A DNA stretch of 64,000 nt, from the NCBI RefSeq assembly GCF_036884655.1, contig NC_088342.1, forward strand, positions 18,479,001-18,543,000. The letters run 5' to 3'. The notes under the pieces were generated by a model that did no database searches, was not told where the DNA came from, and was given only the letters and a program-made list of their open reading frames with translations. The DNA comes from Musa acuminata AAA Group (lineage: Eukaryota > Streptophyta > Magnoliopsida > Zingiberales > Musaceae). A program made the translations under genes and the position numbers. Position 1 is the stretch's first letter; each line of letters begins with the position of its first letter. Of this stretch, positions 35,181-47,277 are shown piece after piece.

Positions 35181-35605
35181 TGTTAGAGATAGCCCTAGAA
35201 AATTTACCAAAGGGTAATTTTGGCAACCCAACAAAGATAATAAAGCGGAAAAATAAAAGTGACAAGAACACCAGATTTACATGGTTCGGTTAATTAACCT
35301 TGACCTACATCCACGGACGAAAGAAGAGCAAATCACTACTATAAAAGAGACTATTACAAATGCCTTAGGAAGATGTTCCTAGGCCATAAAACACTCGAAA
35401 ATACTAAACAAGAAAGAACTCAAACTATAAGCCCAAACTATTTAACTGAGTGTGGACTTAAACCCAAAGCAAACACTTAGGTTTTTCTTGTGGTGCCTCT
35501 TGTGGTGTATCTGACTTCAAAGTCTAGACCCTTATTTATAGTTCCAATAGAAGATAACAAGCATGATTTTCCCGATGTGGGACTATGGGACTTGCCAAAC
35601 TAACA
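35181..35605 (-). repeat. C 3' LTR
   Basis: 425 bp, TGTTAGAG..CTAACA in plus orientation. The polypurine tract (AAGGTGGAGATT on the minus strand) is right beside it, at about 35606-35618. Confidence 0.88.
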
Positions 35606-36170
35606 AATCTCCACCTTGGCATGTCCCAACAAAACTTGCTCTACCTTCTTCACAAAAGCCCCAATGGGCAATCACCAACAATGAACACCAACCAAGTCCA
35701 AGCACTACTTGAACTTGTAAACCGGAAGAGGCTTCGTAAGCATATCAGCTGGATTGTCCTTCGTATGAATTTTTTGAACAAGGACCTTTCTTTCAACAAT
35801 GGTATCCCATTTGCATCCAACAATTTTCTTACTGCGGCTTCACAAGATCCTAAGTTTTATTCCGATTGAGAGATTCAATTTCTTCATTCATCGTAATCAA
35901 CCACTTAGCAGAATTATCACAAGAAACTACATTTGAGTAGGAAGTAGGCTCACCAACTTCACTTGTTTCTTCTGCAATAGACAAAGCATATGCAACCAAA
36001 TTTGCATATCTTTGTAGTGGTCAAATATTTCTCTGTGGTCTATCCTTGGCTATGGAATATTGCTCTTCCTCTGGATCAACTTCATCAGTAGACTCAGGAC
36101 CATCTACCGGTATTCTTTGAATAGAAGAGTTAGACTGAAAAGAATTAGAACTACCAATCTCAAGCTCCAC
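35606..36170 (-). pseudogene. pol: C: fused RT start and RNase H end across a deletion
   Basis: On the minus strand the early RT (AKWLITMNEEIESLNRN, then GCKW) is followed directly by DTIVERKVLVQKIHTKD, which is the last part of RNase H. About 1.3 kb, including the YVDD catalytic box, is missing compared with complete Tork-type elements (family knowledge, not measured here). Small frame errors flank the joint. Confidence 0.7.
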
Positions 36171-37218
36171 TTACTTCTGCGCACTATCATTTGTACAACC
36201 AGTAGATTCTTCTTTAGAAGATAACATAGACAATTCATCAAAAGTAATATCTCTACTGATTACAAATTTTGGGGATTTGGGATTAGAACACCATAATCTG
36301 TATCCTTTCACCCCAGAAGCATACCCAAGGAAAATGCATTTTTTAGCTCGAGGCTTTAATTTTCCTTCATTTATATGCATGTATGTTGGACACCCAAAAA
36401 TTTTTTAAATTAGGGTAATCAGCAGGAGTACCTGACCAAACTTCCTCCGGAGTTTTAAAGTTAAGTGTCGCAAACGAAGCGCGGTTGACAACGTAACAGG
36501 CCATATTAATTGCCTCTGCCCAAAAGTCCTTTGTCAACCCTGCATTTGAGATCATACACCTTGCTCTCTCCAAGAGTGTTCTGTTCATACGTTCGGCCAC
36601 ACCATTTTGTTGAGGCGTTATCCTAACAGTGCGATGTCGAACGATTCCTTCATTTTTGCAGAATTCATTAAAGTCACTTTCACAAAATTCCATGCCATTA
36701 TCTATTCGAAGCTACTTAATCTGTTTACCTGTTTGCTTCTCAATCAAAGCCTTCCATTGTTTAAAGGTTAGAAAAATATCATTTTTATGCTTCAAAAAAT
36801 AAACCCAAACTTTCCTAGAATAATCATCAATGAAAGTCAATATATACCTAGCACCACCCTTAGACTGAACATGAGCTGGACCCCAAAGGTCTGAATGAAT
36901 ATAGTCAAGAGTACCTTTTATTTTATGAACTGTCGGAGAATTGAAGCTGACTCTTTTCTGCTTTCCAAAAATGCAGTATTCACAAAAATCCAATGGCCCA
37001 GTACTCTGTCCGTAAAGTAGACCCTTTTTACTCAATATGCTCAAACATTTTTCACTCATATGACCCAAACGCATATGCCATAATTTGGTGATGTCAAAAT
37101 CAGACAATGATGATGACGAGACTGCAACCGAGCCTGTGACAGTGGTTCCCTGCATAATATATAAGCTACCAGACCTACAAGCTTTCATAACAACAAGAGC
37201 ACTTCTAGAAACTTTCAT
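36171..37218 (-). pseudogene. C integrase
   Basis: Pieces 36712-37218 (pre-integrase [26 protein letters not shown]; core [25 protein letters not shown]), 36367-36693 (GMEFCESDF, QQNGVAERMNRTLLERAR) and 36171-36380 (GYASGVKGYRLW). A stop near 36712 and a frameshift near 36370 break it. The DDE residues appear to be present. Confidence 0.82.
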
Positions 37219-37265
37219 AACTCCACCTTCAACTATGTATTTACACCCAAGGGCCTCTAGGTTGC

Positions 37266-38348
37266 CTAAAGAGATGAGATTCTTTTTAAATCAGGAACAT
37301 GTCTAACATTAGTGAGCGTCCTCACAATACCATCATGCATTTTAATTCGGATTATTCCTCTACTAACAACATCACATGCTGTATTATTGCCCATCAAAAC
37401 AATTCCACTATTACAAGATTCATATGTGAAAAACAAATCTCTATTAGGACACATGTGATAAGAACAACCAGAATCTAAAATCCATTCATTTTTAGACCTC
37501 GTCCTATCATCAATAGTAGAGAAAATATTTCCAACATTCTCATCAGTTGCTACACTAGCTTCAGCGGATTCAATAGTTTTCTCAACAAATTTTTCCTTTT
37601 GCTTTAATTTATTTTTCAATTTAAAGCAATCAGATTTAATGTCTATTTTATGACAATATCTACACTCCAAATTTCTATGTTTGGATTTAGATCTACTACT
37701 GTCAAATTCCCTTTTATCTGTTCCCCCCCTAACAACCAGACCTTCAGCCTGATTCTCTCTACTTTCCCCAATAATATCTTTGTCTATCTGCTCCTTAGAT
37801 TTTAGTGCAGATTTAATTTCTTGATACGAAATTGTTTCTTTTCCATAAATCATAGTATCATGAAAATGCTTAAAAGATTGGGAAAGAGAACACAAAAGTA
37901 ACAAGGTCTTATCCTCATCATCAATTTTTGCATCTATATTCTCCAAATCCATAACCAAGGAATCAAACTTATCAAGATGTGAGAGTATAGATGTACCTTC
38001 AATCATCCGAAGCATATACAAACTCTGCTTTAAGTAGAGATGATTCTCTACTGTCCTCTTCATATACAAGGCTTTAAGCTTGTTCCACATGCTCTTAGTC
38101 GTAGTCTCCGTAGCTATCTCCCGTAAAACCTCGTCAAAGAGATTTAGAATAATGTTGGATCGGGCCTTCTTATCCATACCCGCAAGATCTTCCTTTGACG
38201 TACCATCTGGAATGTTCTCAGCTCCCTGTAGTGCCAAATCAACTCCGTCTTGAACCAGAATGACCTCCATCTTGAGTTGCCACATGCCAAAGTTGACATT
38301 TCTATCGAATTTCTCGACAATGATCTTTGTTATTGTCATTGTTGCCAA
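37266..38348 (-). CDS. gag: C gag and protease start, 360 codons
   Basis: Open frame starting 31 bases inside the 5' LTR boundary. Capsid ([42 protein letters not shown]), a damaged zinc knuckle ([13 protein letters not shown], lacking the Gly-His pair of CX2CX4HX4C) and the protease start ([11 protein letters not shown]). Tnt1/Tork type. The frame stops at ISSL, a few codons into the following region, and protease is continued in another frame. RNA binding by Gag is likely impaired. Confidence 0.75.
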   Translation of the reverse strand: MATMTITKIIVEKFDRNVNFGMWQLKMEVILVQDGVDLALQGAENIPDGTSKEDLAGMDKKARSNIILNLFDEVLREIATETTTKSMWNKLKALYMKRTVENHLYLKQSLYMLRMIEGTSILSHLDKFDSLVMDLENIDAKIDDEDKTLLLLCSLSQSFKHFHDTMIYGKETISYQEIKSALKSKEQIDKDIIGESRENQAEGLVVRGGTDKREFDSSRSKSKHRNLECRYCHKIDIKSDCFKLKNKLKQKEKFVEKTIESAEASVATDENVGNIFSTIDDRTRSKNEWILDSGCSYHMCPNRDLFFTYESCNSGIVLMGNNTACDVVSRGIIRIKMHDGIVRTLTNVRHVPDLKRISSL

Positions 38349-38364
38349 AAGATCCCAAAACCAA

Positions 38365-38376
38365 GCTCTGATACCA
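38365..38376 (-). other. Primer binding site of C
   Basis: GCTCTGATACCA in plus orientation, three bases from the 5' LTR; tRNA-Met type. Confidence 0.85.
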
Positions 38377-38379
38377 GTT

Positions 38380-38804
38380 TGTTAGAGCTAGCCCTAGGAA
38401 ATTTACCAAAGGGTAATTTTGGTAACCCAACAAAGACAATAAAGCAAAAAAATAAAAGCGACAAGAACACCAGATTTACGTGGTTCGGTCAATTAACCTT
38501 GACCTACATCCACGGACGAAAGAGGAGCAAATCACTATTATAAAAGAGACTATTACAAATGCCTTAGGAAGATGTTCCTAGGCCATAAAACACCCGAAAA
38601 TACTAAACAAGAAAGAACCCAAACTATAAGCCCAAACTATTTAACTGAGTGTGGACTTAAACCCAAAGCAAACACTTCGGTTTTTCTTATGGTGTCTTTT
38701 GTGGTGTATCTGACTTCAAAGTCCAGACCCTTATTTATAGTTCAAATAAGAGATAACAAGCCTGATTTTCCCGATGTGGGACTATGGGACTTGCCAAACT
38801 AATA
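38380..38804 (-). repeat. C 5' LTR
   Basis: 425 bp, same length as its partner; the terminal CA is changed to TA. Followed by the duplicated GGTAC. Confidence 0.88.
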
Positions 38805-39496
38805 GGTACTGCCCAGACTCAGTCTCCGAGGCTGTCAAGCAGTGGTACCGCCCAAACACTGTCACCCAAGAGGTGGTACCGCCTAGTGTTAGTATAGCAG
38901 ACGGTGGTACCGCCTAGCACAGGTGGTGGTACCGCCAGGACTCGGGAAACCCGGGATGAGACCTTTATATGCTCCAAGTTTAAATCAATTTGAGGCCTAT
39001 AAACACCCCTCTCATCCTTAGTTAACACACACACAACTGAGCATATAAATTAGGAAAAACTCTGTTGTAATCTTGAGAGTTCTCCTCCTCTTACCTAAGT
39101 GTTTAGAATTCTATTTCGGGAGGAGTAAGTGGGGTTATAAAGGTTCTCTCCTGAACATGTCAAAAGGAGAATCGAGTTGTAAGGGTGGTTGATCTTCGCC
39201 CATTGAAGGAAGATCATTAGTGGATGTCGATGGCCTCGATGGAAGAGGAATCAGTGGAGTGGATGTAGGTCACAACGACCAAACCATTATAAAACTCGGT
39301 TTACATTTACTTTTTACAATTTACCTTTACTGCAAACTGCCTTACTTGCTATACTCTTCCATACATTTTTAATTTAAGCATCTTTACGAAACAGGTTTTA
39401 TTGTAAGAAATTTTTGAACCGACGACTTTTATCTGCTACACTAATTCACCCCCACCCCCACCCCCCTTCTTAGTGCCGACTCATTCTAATAACATG

Positions 39497-39799
39497 AAGA
39501 AAGAAATTCACAAATAGAACTTCATAATTCAAAATCGTTTCTCATTAAAAATTCACAAGAGTTAAACCCGTGAGAGATGTATTTGTCAATGAAATCCATA
39601 AAGTGATTAAGTGTATCAAAAATCATTAAGTGATGGAGCAAGGGTATGAAGTAAACTTGATACCATAGAAGATAAAAAATGAAATAGATTCATGAAAGCC
39701 TCATTCATGAAATACATTAAGAGAATGATAGTCCTGAAAAGAAATACAACAAACTCATGCATTCAGATAATTTAACATTCCTAACTCCCTTCTAATGAA
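39497..39799 (-). other. S1 3' noncoding after RNase H
   Basis: About 300 bp, AT-rich, without a credible ORF. It lies between the RNase H stop and the S-L insertion site. Confidence 0.5.
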
Positions 39800-41115
39800 A
39801 TCAAATTATTCTTCATTTAAAGGTTTTGTGAAGATATCAACCAATTGATATTTTATATCAATGAATTCTAAAATTACATCATGATTATTAACATGATCTC
39901 GTATAAAGTGATGCCTAATGTCAATATGTTTTGTTCTAGAGTACTGAATAGGATTTTTCGTTAAACATATTGCACTTGTGTTATCACACTTTATAGGTAT
40001 ATTCTTCATATGAATTTTATAATCCTCTAAAGTGTTTTTCATCTATATAACTTGAGCACAGCATGCACCTACTGTAATATACTCAGCTTCGGTTATGGAT
40101 AATGCAACCAAGTTTTGTTTCTTGGAAGACCAAGAGACAAGTGTGTGTCCTAAAAATTGACATGTTCCGGATGTGCTTTTTCTATCTATTTAGTAGCCAG
40201 CAAAATCAGCATCGACATAACTAAGCAATTCAAAAATTTTAGATTTTGGATACCATAATCCTAGTTTAGGAGTTCCTTTTCGGTATCTAAAAATTCTTTT
40301 GACATCTTTTAAATGAGATTGCTTGGGGTTAAATTGAAACTTAGCACAAAGTCCTATGCTAAACATGATGTCTGGTCTAGTTGTGGTGAGATATAGTAAA
40401 CTACCTATCATACCCCTATAAGCTTTTTGATCAAAACTTTCTCCACCTTCGTCAATGTCTAACTTAGTGGAGGTACTCATAGGAGTATTGATAGCCTTTG
40501 AACTATCCATATTAAATTGTTTTAGCAAGTTTAATGTATATTTTGTTTGACTCACAAAAATGTCATCATTAAGTTATTTGATTTGTAAGCCTAAAAAGAA
40601 AGTTAATTCACCCATTAAACTCATTTCAAACTCTTGGTTCATACTTTTGGCAAATAATTCGCATAAAGATTCATTTGTGGAATCGAAAATAATATCATTA
40701 ACATAAATTTGAACAATAAAAAATTATTTTTAAAATTTTTAATAAATAATGTGGTATCGACCTTGCTTTTATTGAAATTATTTTGGATAAGAAATGAACT
40801 AAGTCTCTCATACCAAGCCCTTGGGGCTTGTTTCAATCTATAAAGAGCTTTAGTCAAATTAATCATATGATAAGGGAAATTATCATTCTCAAATCCAGGA
40901 AGTTGTTCAACATAAACTTCTTCGGAAATAAAGCCATTAAGAAAAGTATTTTTAACATCTATTTGAAATAACTTAAAATTATTATAACTAGCATAGACAA
41001 GGAGCATCTTTATAGCATATACTCGTGCCACAGGAGCGAAGGTTTTTTCATAATCGATACCTTCTTCTTGGTTGAAACCCTTGGTCACTAATCTAGCCTT
41101 GTTTCTAACCACGAT
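39800..41115 (-). pseudogene. pol: S1 reverse transcriptase and RNase H
   Basis: Segments 40639-41112 (ARLVTKGFNQEEGIDYEKTF, FLNGFISEEVYVEQLPGF), 40190-40555 (QTKYTLNLLKQFNM, GMIGSLLYLTTTRPDIMF) and 39806-40042 (HIDIRHHFIRDHV, DIFTKPLNEE). The catalytic box at 40694-40705 reads YVND in place of YVDD. Frameshift near 40720 and stops near 40570, 40187 and 40045. Typical SIRE/Maximus sequence. Confidence 0.87.
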
Positions 41116-42137
41116 ACCAAATTCATCTTGCTTGTTTCTAAAGACTCATTTAGTACCAATAACTAAATGGTCATTTGGCTTTAGAACAAGCTTTCATACC
41201 TCATTTCTCTCGAATTGATTCAACTCTTCTTACATTGTGATAATCCATAAATCATCTTTTGAGGCTTCGTCAATGTATTTAGGTTCAATTTGGGAGAGAA
41301 AAGCGGTGTTGGCACAAAAATTCTTAAGAGAAGAACGAGTTTGAACCCTTTTTGATGTGTCTCTTACGATTAGCTCCTTAGGATTAGCATATATATACTT
41401 CCATTCCTTGGATAAGGATGTTTCGGAAGAAGTTGCATCCAAATTGCTAGATGGAAAAAGGGTTTCATTTAAATTCAAAGTATCAAAATTAATATTATCA
41501 TCAAAATCATTTTTCTTAACTTCGGAAACTTCATTAAAAACAACATGAATAGACTTTTCTATAACCAAAGTTCTTTTGTTAAAAATATGAAATGTTTTAG
41601 AAATAGAAGAATAGCAAAGAAAAATTCCTTCATTAGATTTTGCATCAAACTTTCCTAAAGCATCTTTTTCATTCAAGATAAAACATTTACAACCGAAAAT
41701 TTTAAAATACGAAACATTGGGTTTTTTGTTATTTCATAATTCATAAGGAGTTTTAGAAAGTAATGGTCTTACTAGAACCCTATTCATGACATAGTATGCC
41801 GTATTAATGGCTTCGGCCCAAAAGTATTTGGGTAGGCTATGTTCGTTCAATATGGTTATTGTCATTTCTTGTAATTTTTTATTTTTTTTTCTACTACTTC
41901 ATTTTGTTAGGGATTTCTTGGAGTAGAGTAATTATGATTGTATCCATTAGATTCATAAAAATTTTAGAAATCACAGTTTTGAAATTCACCACCGTGATCA
42001 CTCTGAATTGATGAAACCATAAAACCCTTTTCATTTTGAACAAGTTTACAAAACTTAGAAAAATACCTAAAGTAATCATTTTTGTGTGCCAAGAAATAAG
42101 TCCAAGTGTATCTACTATAATCATCTACGATGACAAA
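41116..42137 (-). pseudogene. S1 integrase, C-terminal two thirds
   Basis: Core continues from the solo LTR (IVDDYSRYTWTYFLAHKND, SIQSDHGGEFQNCDF; 41964-42137). The middle is degraded (41700-41960). The C-terminal part (41230-41676: GKFDAKSNEGIFL, FNKRTLVIEKSIHVVFNE) leads into the RT linker. Several stops. Confidence 0.8.
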
Positions 42138-44983
42138 TGTAACATCCCTCATTATCGAAATTTTCATATAAGTTTCTAGTTATAATGTAAGTATCTATTT
42201 TAAATTTGATAAAATAACAAAAATATGAATATGAGAACTTATTCATAAGATTTGGGAGATTTATTCAAAAAAAAAAAATCTGAGGACCTATACTATATGT
42301 AAATCCTGAGGACCTAATCGTAAATATAATAATACAAGGACTAAACTGCAAAATGCACAAAAATACAAATCAAGAAAAAAAAATTGGGGCTTTAAGGTTT
42401 CTTGCTCAAATCTTCTCATTTAGGGCCATAATTCTTAAAGGCAAGTGTTCTAACCCCATCCTACAGAAGCATTAGTCTATATTCCTATATTGATTCCGAA
42501 AGATTTATGCTTAGAATCTGATATTTCTCTCTTTGGACATAAAACCAAGGATCTGAAATTTTTTCGATAATCTGACCCCTATACATTGTTTCAACCATAA
42601 ATTTTAGCACCAAATGTGGATTCAGGCAAGACCTAGCTCGTTTGAAATTAGACTCTTATATCTTTCTTTTGACACTAATTTTGTCGATTTTGGATACGGA
42701 ATACTTACCCAAACGTCTGTTTCAAATGAGCCTATAGATGCTACAGAACATGGATCAACATTTCTGACCTTTCGATACTAAAATACCTATAAGTCCCTGT
42801 TGGAAATTCTGATTTGTACCAAACTGATTTCGTTCGAAACTAGACTTATAGACCTTTCTTGTCACATATAGATTAAAAAATTTGAAATTCAAATGCCTAC
42901 CCTATTATCTGTTGAATCTGACCCTATGAATTCTGCAAGACAATAATTTTGTTTTTGACCTTGTGTTACCAAATCAAAGGTAACTCCTTGTTGGAAACCA
43001 TGATTCGTACGAAACTTGTTTCAACAGAAAATAGATTGATATATCTTTTGACAATAGCCTTCTTGAGGGTATTGGATCATAATTGACAATCTGAATCATT
43101 TGTTCAATGTGCCTCTTGAATTCTGCTAGAAATCGAGCTTTGATCGATTTCGTATCTTCTGTTTTCGTTCGTTTGGAAATAGATTTTATTCAGTTCCCTT
43201 CACTCAATTGTGGCTTATATTAATGTTTGAATTCTCGTTTGCTCTTGTCTATAAATTATTACCATTCCTGAACATATTGTGTAACGTTTATGCTATATCA
43301 CATTGACTTATATAGGCACATGTATAACCCATTGTTCCGCATTTGCTTTCGATGTGTGCCTATTCTAGTTTCTTTCCTTTGGATATTGAATTCATCTAAC
43401 TTTCTTATTTGAATTGAGTTGTATGTGATTGCTTGGATTCCATATGTGCCCTTGCTTTCAATTCCTTTCAAATCTGAATATAATTGTGAAAGATTATTGC
43501 TTACTTCGGATTGACTCGTAAAGGCACATGTACGTTTTGTTGTTCTGCGTGTACTTCCGATATATGCTATTCATTGTTCATACTATCCTTTTGTACTCTA
43601 GTGTTTATGGGATTTGTGAACCTTTACCAGAAATGGTAAAGGGAGTTATGCATAGAGCCTACGATGCTCTGCCGGCCCCCTCTGACTTCACCTAGACGTG
43701 GGTGGATGGAGCTCCCTGACGTGGGAGACTTCTGTCTGGTGGTCATTCAGAAATGGATGAATCACATTCTGTCTATGGTCCCACTACACCTTCTGTATGT
43801 TTGATATGATATCCAGAGCTTTGGTTATGTGTTTCTGTACATGCTTTGGATAAGAATGATATGAATGCAACGTCAAAGACGACGTTTGAGCTTTTGTTTG
43901 GTATTTGTTATTGATATACTCCGAAATGTTCCATATGCCGTTGATATACTCCGGAACATTTCATACGCTATTGATATGCTCCAATTACTCTGTGCTTCAT
44001 TTGCTATGAACTGATATATTTTGAAATATCCTATTTGCCATTAATATGCTCCGGATCATTTCATACGCTATTGATATGCTTCAATTACTCTGTGTTCCAT
44101 TTGCTATGACCTGATATGTTCTAAAATGTCCTATTTGCCATTGATATGCTCTGAAACATTTCATTCGTTGTTGAAGCAACTCTGTGTTCTATTTGTTATG
44201 ACCTGATATGTTCTGAAATGTCCTATTTGCCATTGATATGCTCCGGAACATCTTGTACGCTATTGATATGCTCTAATTTCTCTATGCCCCATCTGTTAGG
44301 AACCAAATATGTATGATTGAAATGACAATTGTGATTATGCACCTAATGATATTACGTCTATGAATTCTTATATTATGCCTTGTATTTTGAAACTTTATCT
44401 CTTTGGAAATTGTCCTCTTTTGACATGGATATGTTAGTCACTTGCTGAGCTCTATATGCTCACCCCTTTGTTGTATAAATTTTTTAGGATAGCTTGTCGC
44501 TTGCTTAAATGTTAAGATTGGGCTGAGGCGGTGGAAAGCTAAAAGATTTTGGGCAGATCTTTATTAGTATATATATTTTTGTTGTATAAGCACACGCTGC
44601 ATCTAATGAAATGTTAACGATAAATCTAAACTTGTGGATTTTGTAAAAGTTTAAAGGACCTCTCATGTTTAAGATTCTGGAATGTTCAGTTTAATTCGTG
44701 TAATGATATGAACTTATGGTAAACGTTGGTTTTATGATTGTACAAACTCCCACACTTGTGAATTTATGTTGTGGTTATTATTTTGGTGAGTTTGGTTCAG
44801 ATTTTATGAATCATCGAGCGATGTGTTGTATGTTTATAAACTGCACAGGGTTTATAAATTTATAGATTATAGAGGTGAAATTTTAATCTGAATGTTTTCT
44901 TAGTGACCTCAAATGTTAGTTTGGATCCTGGATTGATTTGTGATGAAAATTTTAATATTATCGCTATTTTGAGGGGCGTGACA
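42138..44983 (+). repeat. Solo LTR (2.85 kb), probably Gypsy Tekay/Del type
   Basis: Inserted in the S1 integrase. Starts TGTAACATCCCTC, ends GGGGCGTGACA, and is flanked by ACAAA at 42133-42137 and 44984-44988. No primer site, polypurine tract or coding sequence, so it is a single LTR left by LTR-LTR recombination. The ends and length resemble Tekay/Del chromoviruses (inference). About 43905-44290 holds an imperfect tandem repeat of roughly 100-110 bp with words such as TTGATATGCTCCGGAACAT. The strand is inferred from the TGTAACA start and is uncertain. Confidence 0.8.
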
Positions 44984-44988
44984 ACAAA

Positions 44989-45210
44989 GGCGTATTTGCT
45001 ACCTCCTAGGCTTGATATAGTAATTAGTCCGAACAAGTCCATATGGATCAATTGCAATGGTCTATAGGTGCTTATTTGGTTCTTTGGTTTGAAACTACCA
45101 TTTTTTTGTTTTCCTAGTTGATATGCATCACACACATTGTCTTTAACGAACTTAATGTGAGGAATTCCTCTTACAAGTTCTTTAGATGAGATTTGAGAGA
45201 TTAGTTTCAT
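44989..45210 (-). pseudogene. S1 pre-integrase and integrase start
   Basis: KELVRGIPHIKF..CDAYQLGKQKNGSFKPKN..LIHMDLFGLITISSLGGSKYAFV, i.e. the HHCC end and first catalytic Asp region. It is cut after YAFV by the solo LTR and continues at 42137. Confidence 0.82.
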
Positions 45211-45645
45211 GCTAGCATGACCTAATCTCCTATGCCAAAGCTAAGCATCATCATTCAAAATCGAAAAACACATTTCATTACAAAGATCATCAATGTCGAT
45301 AGTGTATACATTATTTTATTTTAGGACAATCATAGATGTGTTTTTGTATAGTTTTTCAATAATGCAAACATTGGATTCAAATCTAATGATGTATCCTTTA
45401 TCACATAATTGACTAATACTCAAAATATTATGCTTTAAGTCATCAACCAATAACATATCTTCAAAAAAGAAGTTCGATTTATTACCTATGGTTCCTTTGC
45501 TAATGATTTTACCATTGTTGTTGTCTCCGAAGATGACATATCCTTCGTTTAGGCTAATGAACTTAGAAAATTGAGATGGATCGCCAGTCATATACCTTGA
45601 GCATCCATTATCAATGTATCATCTCTTTCTCCTAGCTTGTGATGG
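45211..45645 (-). pseudogene. S1 protease region
   Basis: 45316-45591 encodes MTGDPSQFSKFISLNEG..LLVDDLKHNILSISQLCDKG, the usual sequence after the Copia protease site. The active site at 45601-45612 reads DNGC where DSGC is expected. An in-frame stop ends the piece at 45316. Confidence 0.8.
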
Positions 45646-47228
45646 TAAACATTTCTACAAAAGAGGATGATTTTTAGGTAATCATTTGACCTTGGGTACC
45701 TCAAAAATTGATCTACTCAACTTATCATTTTGCATAGAGTTCTTTATGGTTCTTTTAGGAACCCAAATCAATTTGTGTGAACTATATCTCTTAAGTGGAT
45801 ATTTATAGGCAATATATCCAAGTTTGCAACAAAAGTTACATTTGGTATAGAGTGATACATGCAAGGTAGAGCCTTTAACAAAGGTGATTGGATTTTGGTG
45901 AGAGCTACTCACAAATCTGATTCTGTCTCTTCTATGAACTTGACCCTTATTGGCAAGAATCATGTTCAATGACTTGCTACTAACCTCAAACTTTTCTAAG
46001 GCTTCTTTGAGTAGCAAGTTTTCCTTTTTAAGTCATGGCATTTTGTACAAGGAGCTAAACTATCATCATGCTCAATTTTTAGTCTATCAAAATCACTAAC
46101 AAGAGAAGCATGCTCCTTTTTCAAAGAGTTATACTTTTTACTCAAGGTTCTATATTCATCAAACAATTCATGAAAAGCACTTAAAAGCTCATTGAAAGAT
46201 AAATTTGCATCTAATGAACTACTTACCTCATCTCTGATAGCCATTGGTACATAGTGAACAACTTGCTCAGTGTTGGTTGGCTCCTCTTCTTCAGATGCAC
46301 TTGAGTCATCCCATGTTGCTTTAAGAGCCTTATTCTTCTTTGGTTGCTTCATCTTTGCAAGGGGACATTCGCTCTTGAAATGTCCTAGCTTCTTGCATTT
46401 ATAGCATATTACTTGTTCTTTTTTATGTTCAAATTTATTTTAAGTGTCATTTTTAAATTTATTCATTTTTATGAATTTTTTTAATTTTTTTGTCAATAGT
46501 GCCAAGTCATCATCAAAGTCCTCGTCACTTGAATTTTCTTTCAAGTGGTCTTCTTGAGTTCTTAGTATCATATTCTTCATGTTCTTTCGAAGGTTATTCT
46601 CAAGCTCTTCATAAGCATTACAAGTCATCTCATAGGTCATTAATGACCCGATTAGTTCTTCAAGAGGAAAGTTATTTAAGTCATTGGCCTCTTGGATAGC
46701 CATTACTATAGGCTCTCAACTTTTTGGAAGGAATCTTAAAATTTTATTAACAAGTTCAGAATCCGAGAAACTTTTACGAAGTTCTTTTAGACCATTGACG
46801 ACATCCGTAAATCGAGTGTACATGTCTCCAATGGTCTCACTCGGATTCATTTGAAACAACTCATAAGTATGGATTAAAAGATTAATTTTTTATACTTTTA
46901 CTAGTGCCTTCGTGAGTAACTTCGAGTGTGCCAAATATCAAAAAGTCATTTCACAAATGGACACTCGATTGAACTCGTTTTTATCCAAAGCACAAAATAA
47001 GACATTCATAGCCTTAGCATTTAAAGTGAAAGTCTTCTTCTCCAACTCATTCCAATCACTCATTAGAAAATAAGACTTTTGAAAACTATTTTCTACAAGA
47101 TTCCATAACTCAAAATCCATTGAAATTAGAAAAATCCTCATTCTAGTCTTCCAATAGGTGTAATTCATTCCATTAAACATGGGCGGACGTGTGATTGAAT
47201 GACCCTCTTGGTTGCCAAAAAATATCAT
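45646..47228 (-). pseudogene. gag: S1 gag
   Basis: Starts at 47228 (MIFFGNQEGHSITRPPMFNG). Capsid to about 46440 with stops near 46935, 46870 and 46725. CCHC knuckle (CYKCKKLGHFKSEC) at about 46360-46405, acidic segment (DDSSASEEEE, about 46300), coiled-coil-like part (46000-46200), then a second cysteine motif CNFCCKLGYIAYKY in which His and Cys are lost (about 45800). The same domain order as S3 gag, which helps define both. Confidence 0.85.
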
Positions 47229-47264
47229 CTCTCTTGGGTTTTAAACCAAATGAGAGTAACCTTA

Positions 47265-47276
47265 CTCTGATACCAA
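47265..47276 (-). other. Primer binding site of S1
   Basis: Minus-strand TTGGTATCAGAG right after the LTR end; tRNA-Met type. Confidence 0.8.
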
Positions 47277-47277
47277 T

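Larger units (their letters stand above)
35181..38804 (-). mobile_element. C: Tork-like Copia element, internally deleted
   Basis: Two 425-bp LTRs (35181-35605, 38380-38804) and the duplication GGTAC (35176-35180, 38805-38809). Primer site at 38365-38376 (minus). Only 3.62 kb long against about 5 kb for the type: gag, protease and integrase are present, but the RT core and most of RNase H are missing. Confidence 0.9.
498..39491 (+). mobile_element. S-L: SIRE-like gag-only LTR retrotransposon with nested insertions
   Basis: The 5' LTR is 498-1999 and the 3' LTR 34301-39491 (itself interrupted). A tRNA-Met primer site follows the 5' LTR at once. Both LTRs end CTAATA rather than CTAACA, so they belong together. 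Flanks ATATG and ACATG fit a 5-bp duplication with one change. Without insertions the interior is a broken gag plus AT-rich spacer (26296-26550, 32097-34300) and no pol, the same plan as S2. It hosts B1/B2/B3, G1, G2 and element C. Confidence 0.8.
34301..39491 (+). repeat. S-L 3' LTR, interrupted by element C
   Basis: LTR sequence 34301-35180 and 38810-39491; without element C and its duplication about 1.56 kb. The first dinucleotide is TA instead of TG. TATA-like TATAAACA at 38998-39005, GGTGGTACCGCC palindromes at about 38840-38940, C-rich tract at about 39448-39465, end CTAATA. Matches 498-1999. Confidence 0.85.

Noticed and set aside
38250..38802. Plus-strand frames (97 and 76 codons) over the C 5' LTR
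   Set aside because: Antisense to gag or inside the LTR; repeated in the other LTR; no family resemblance.
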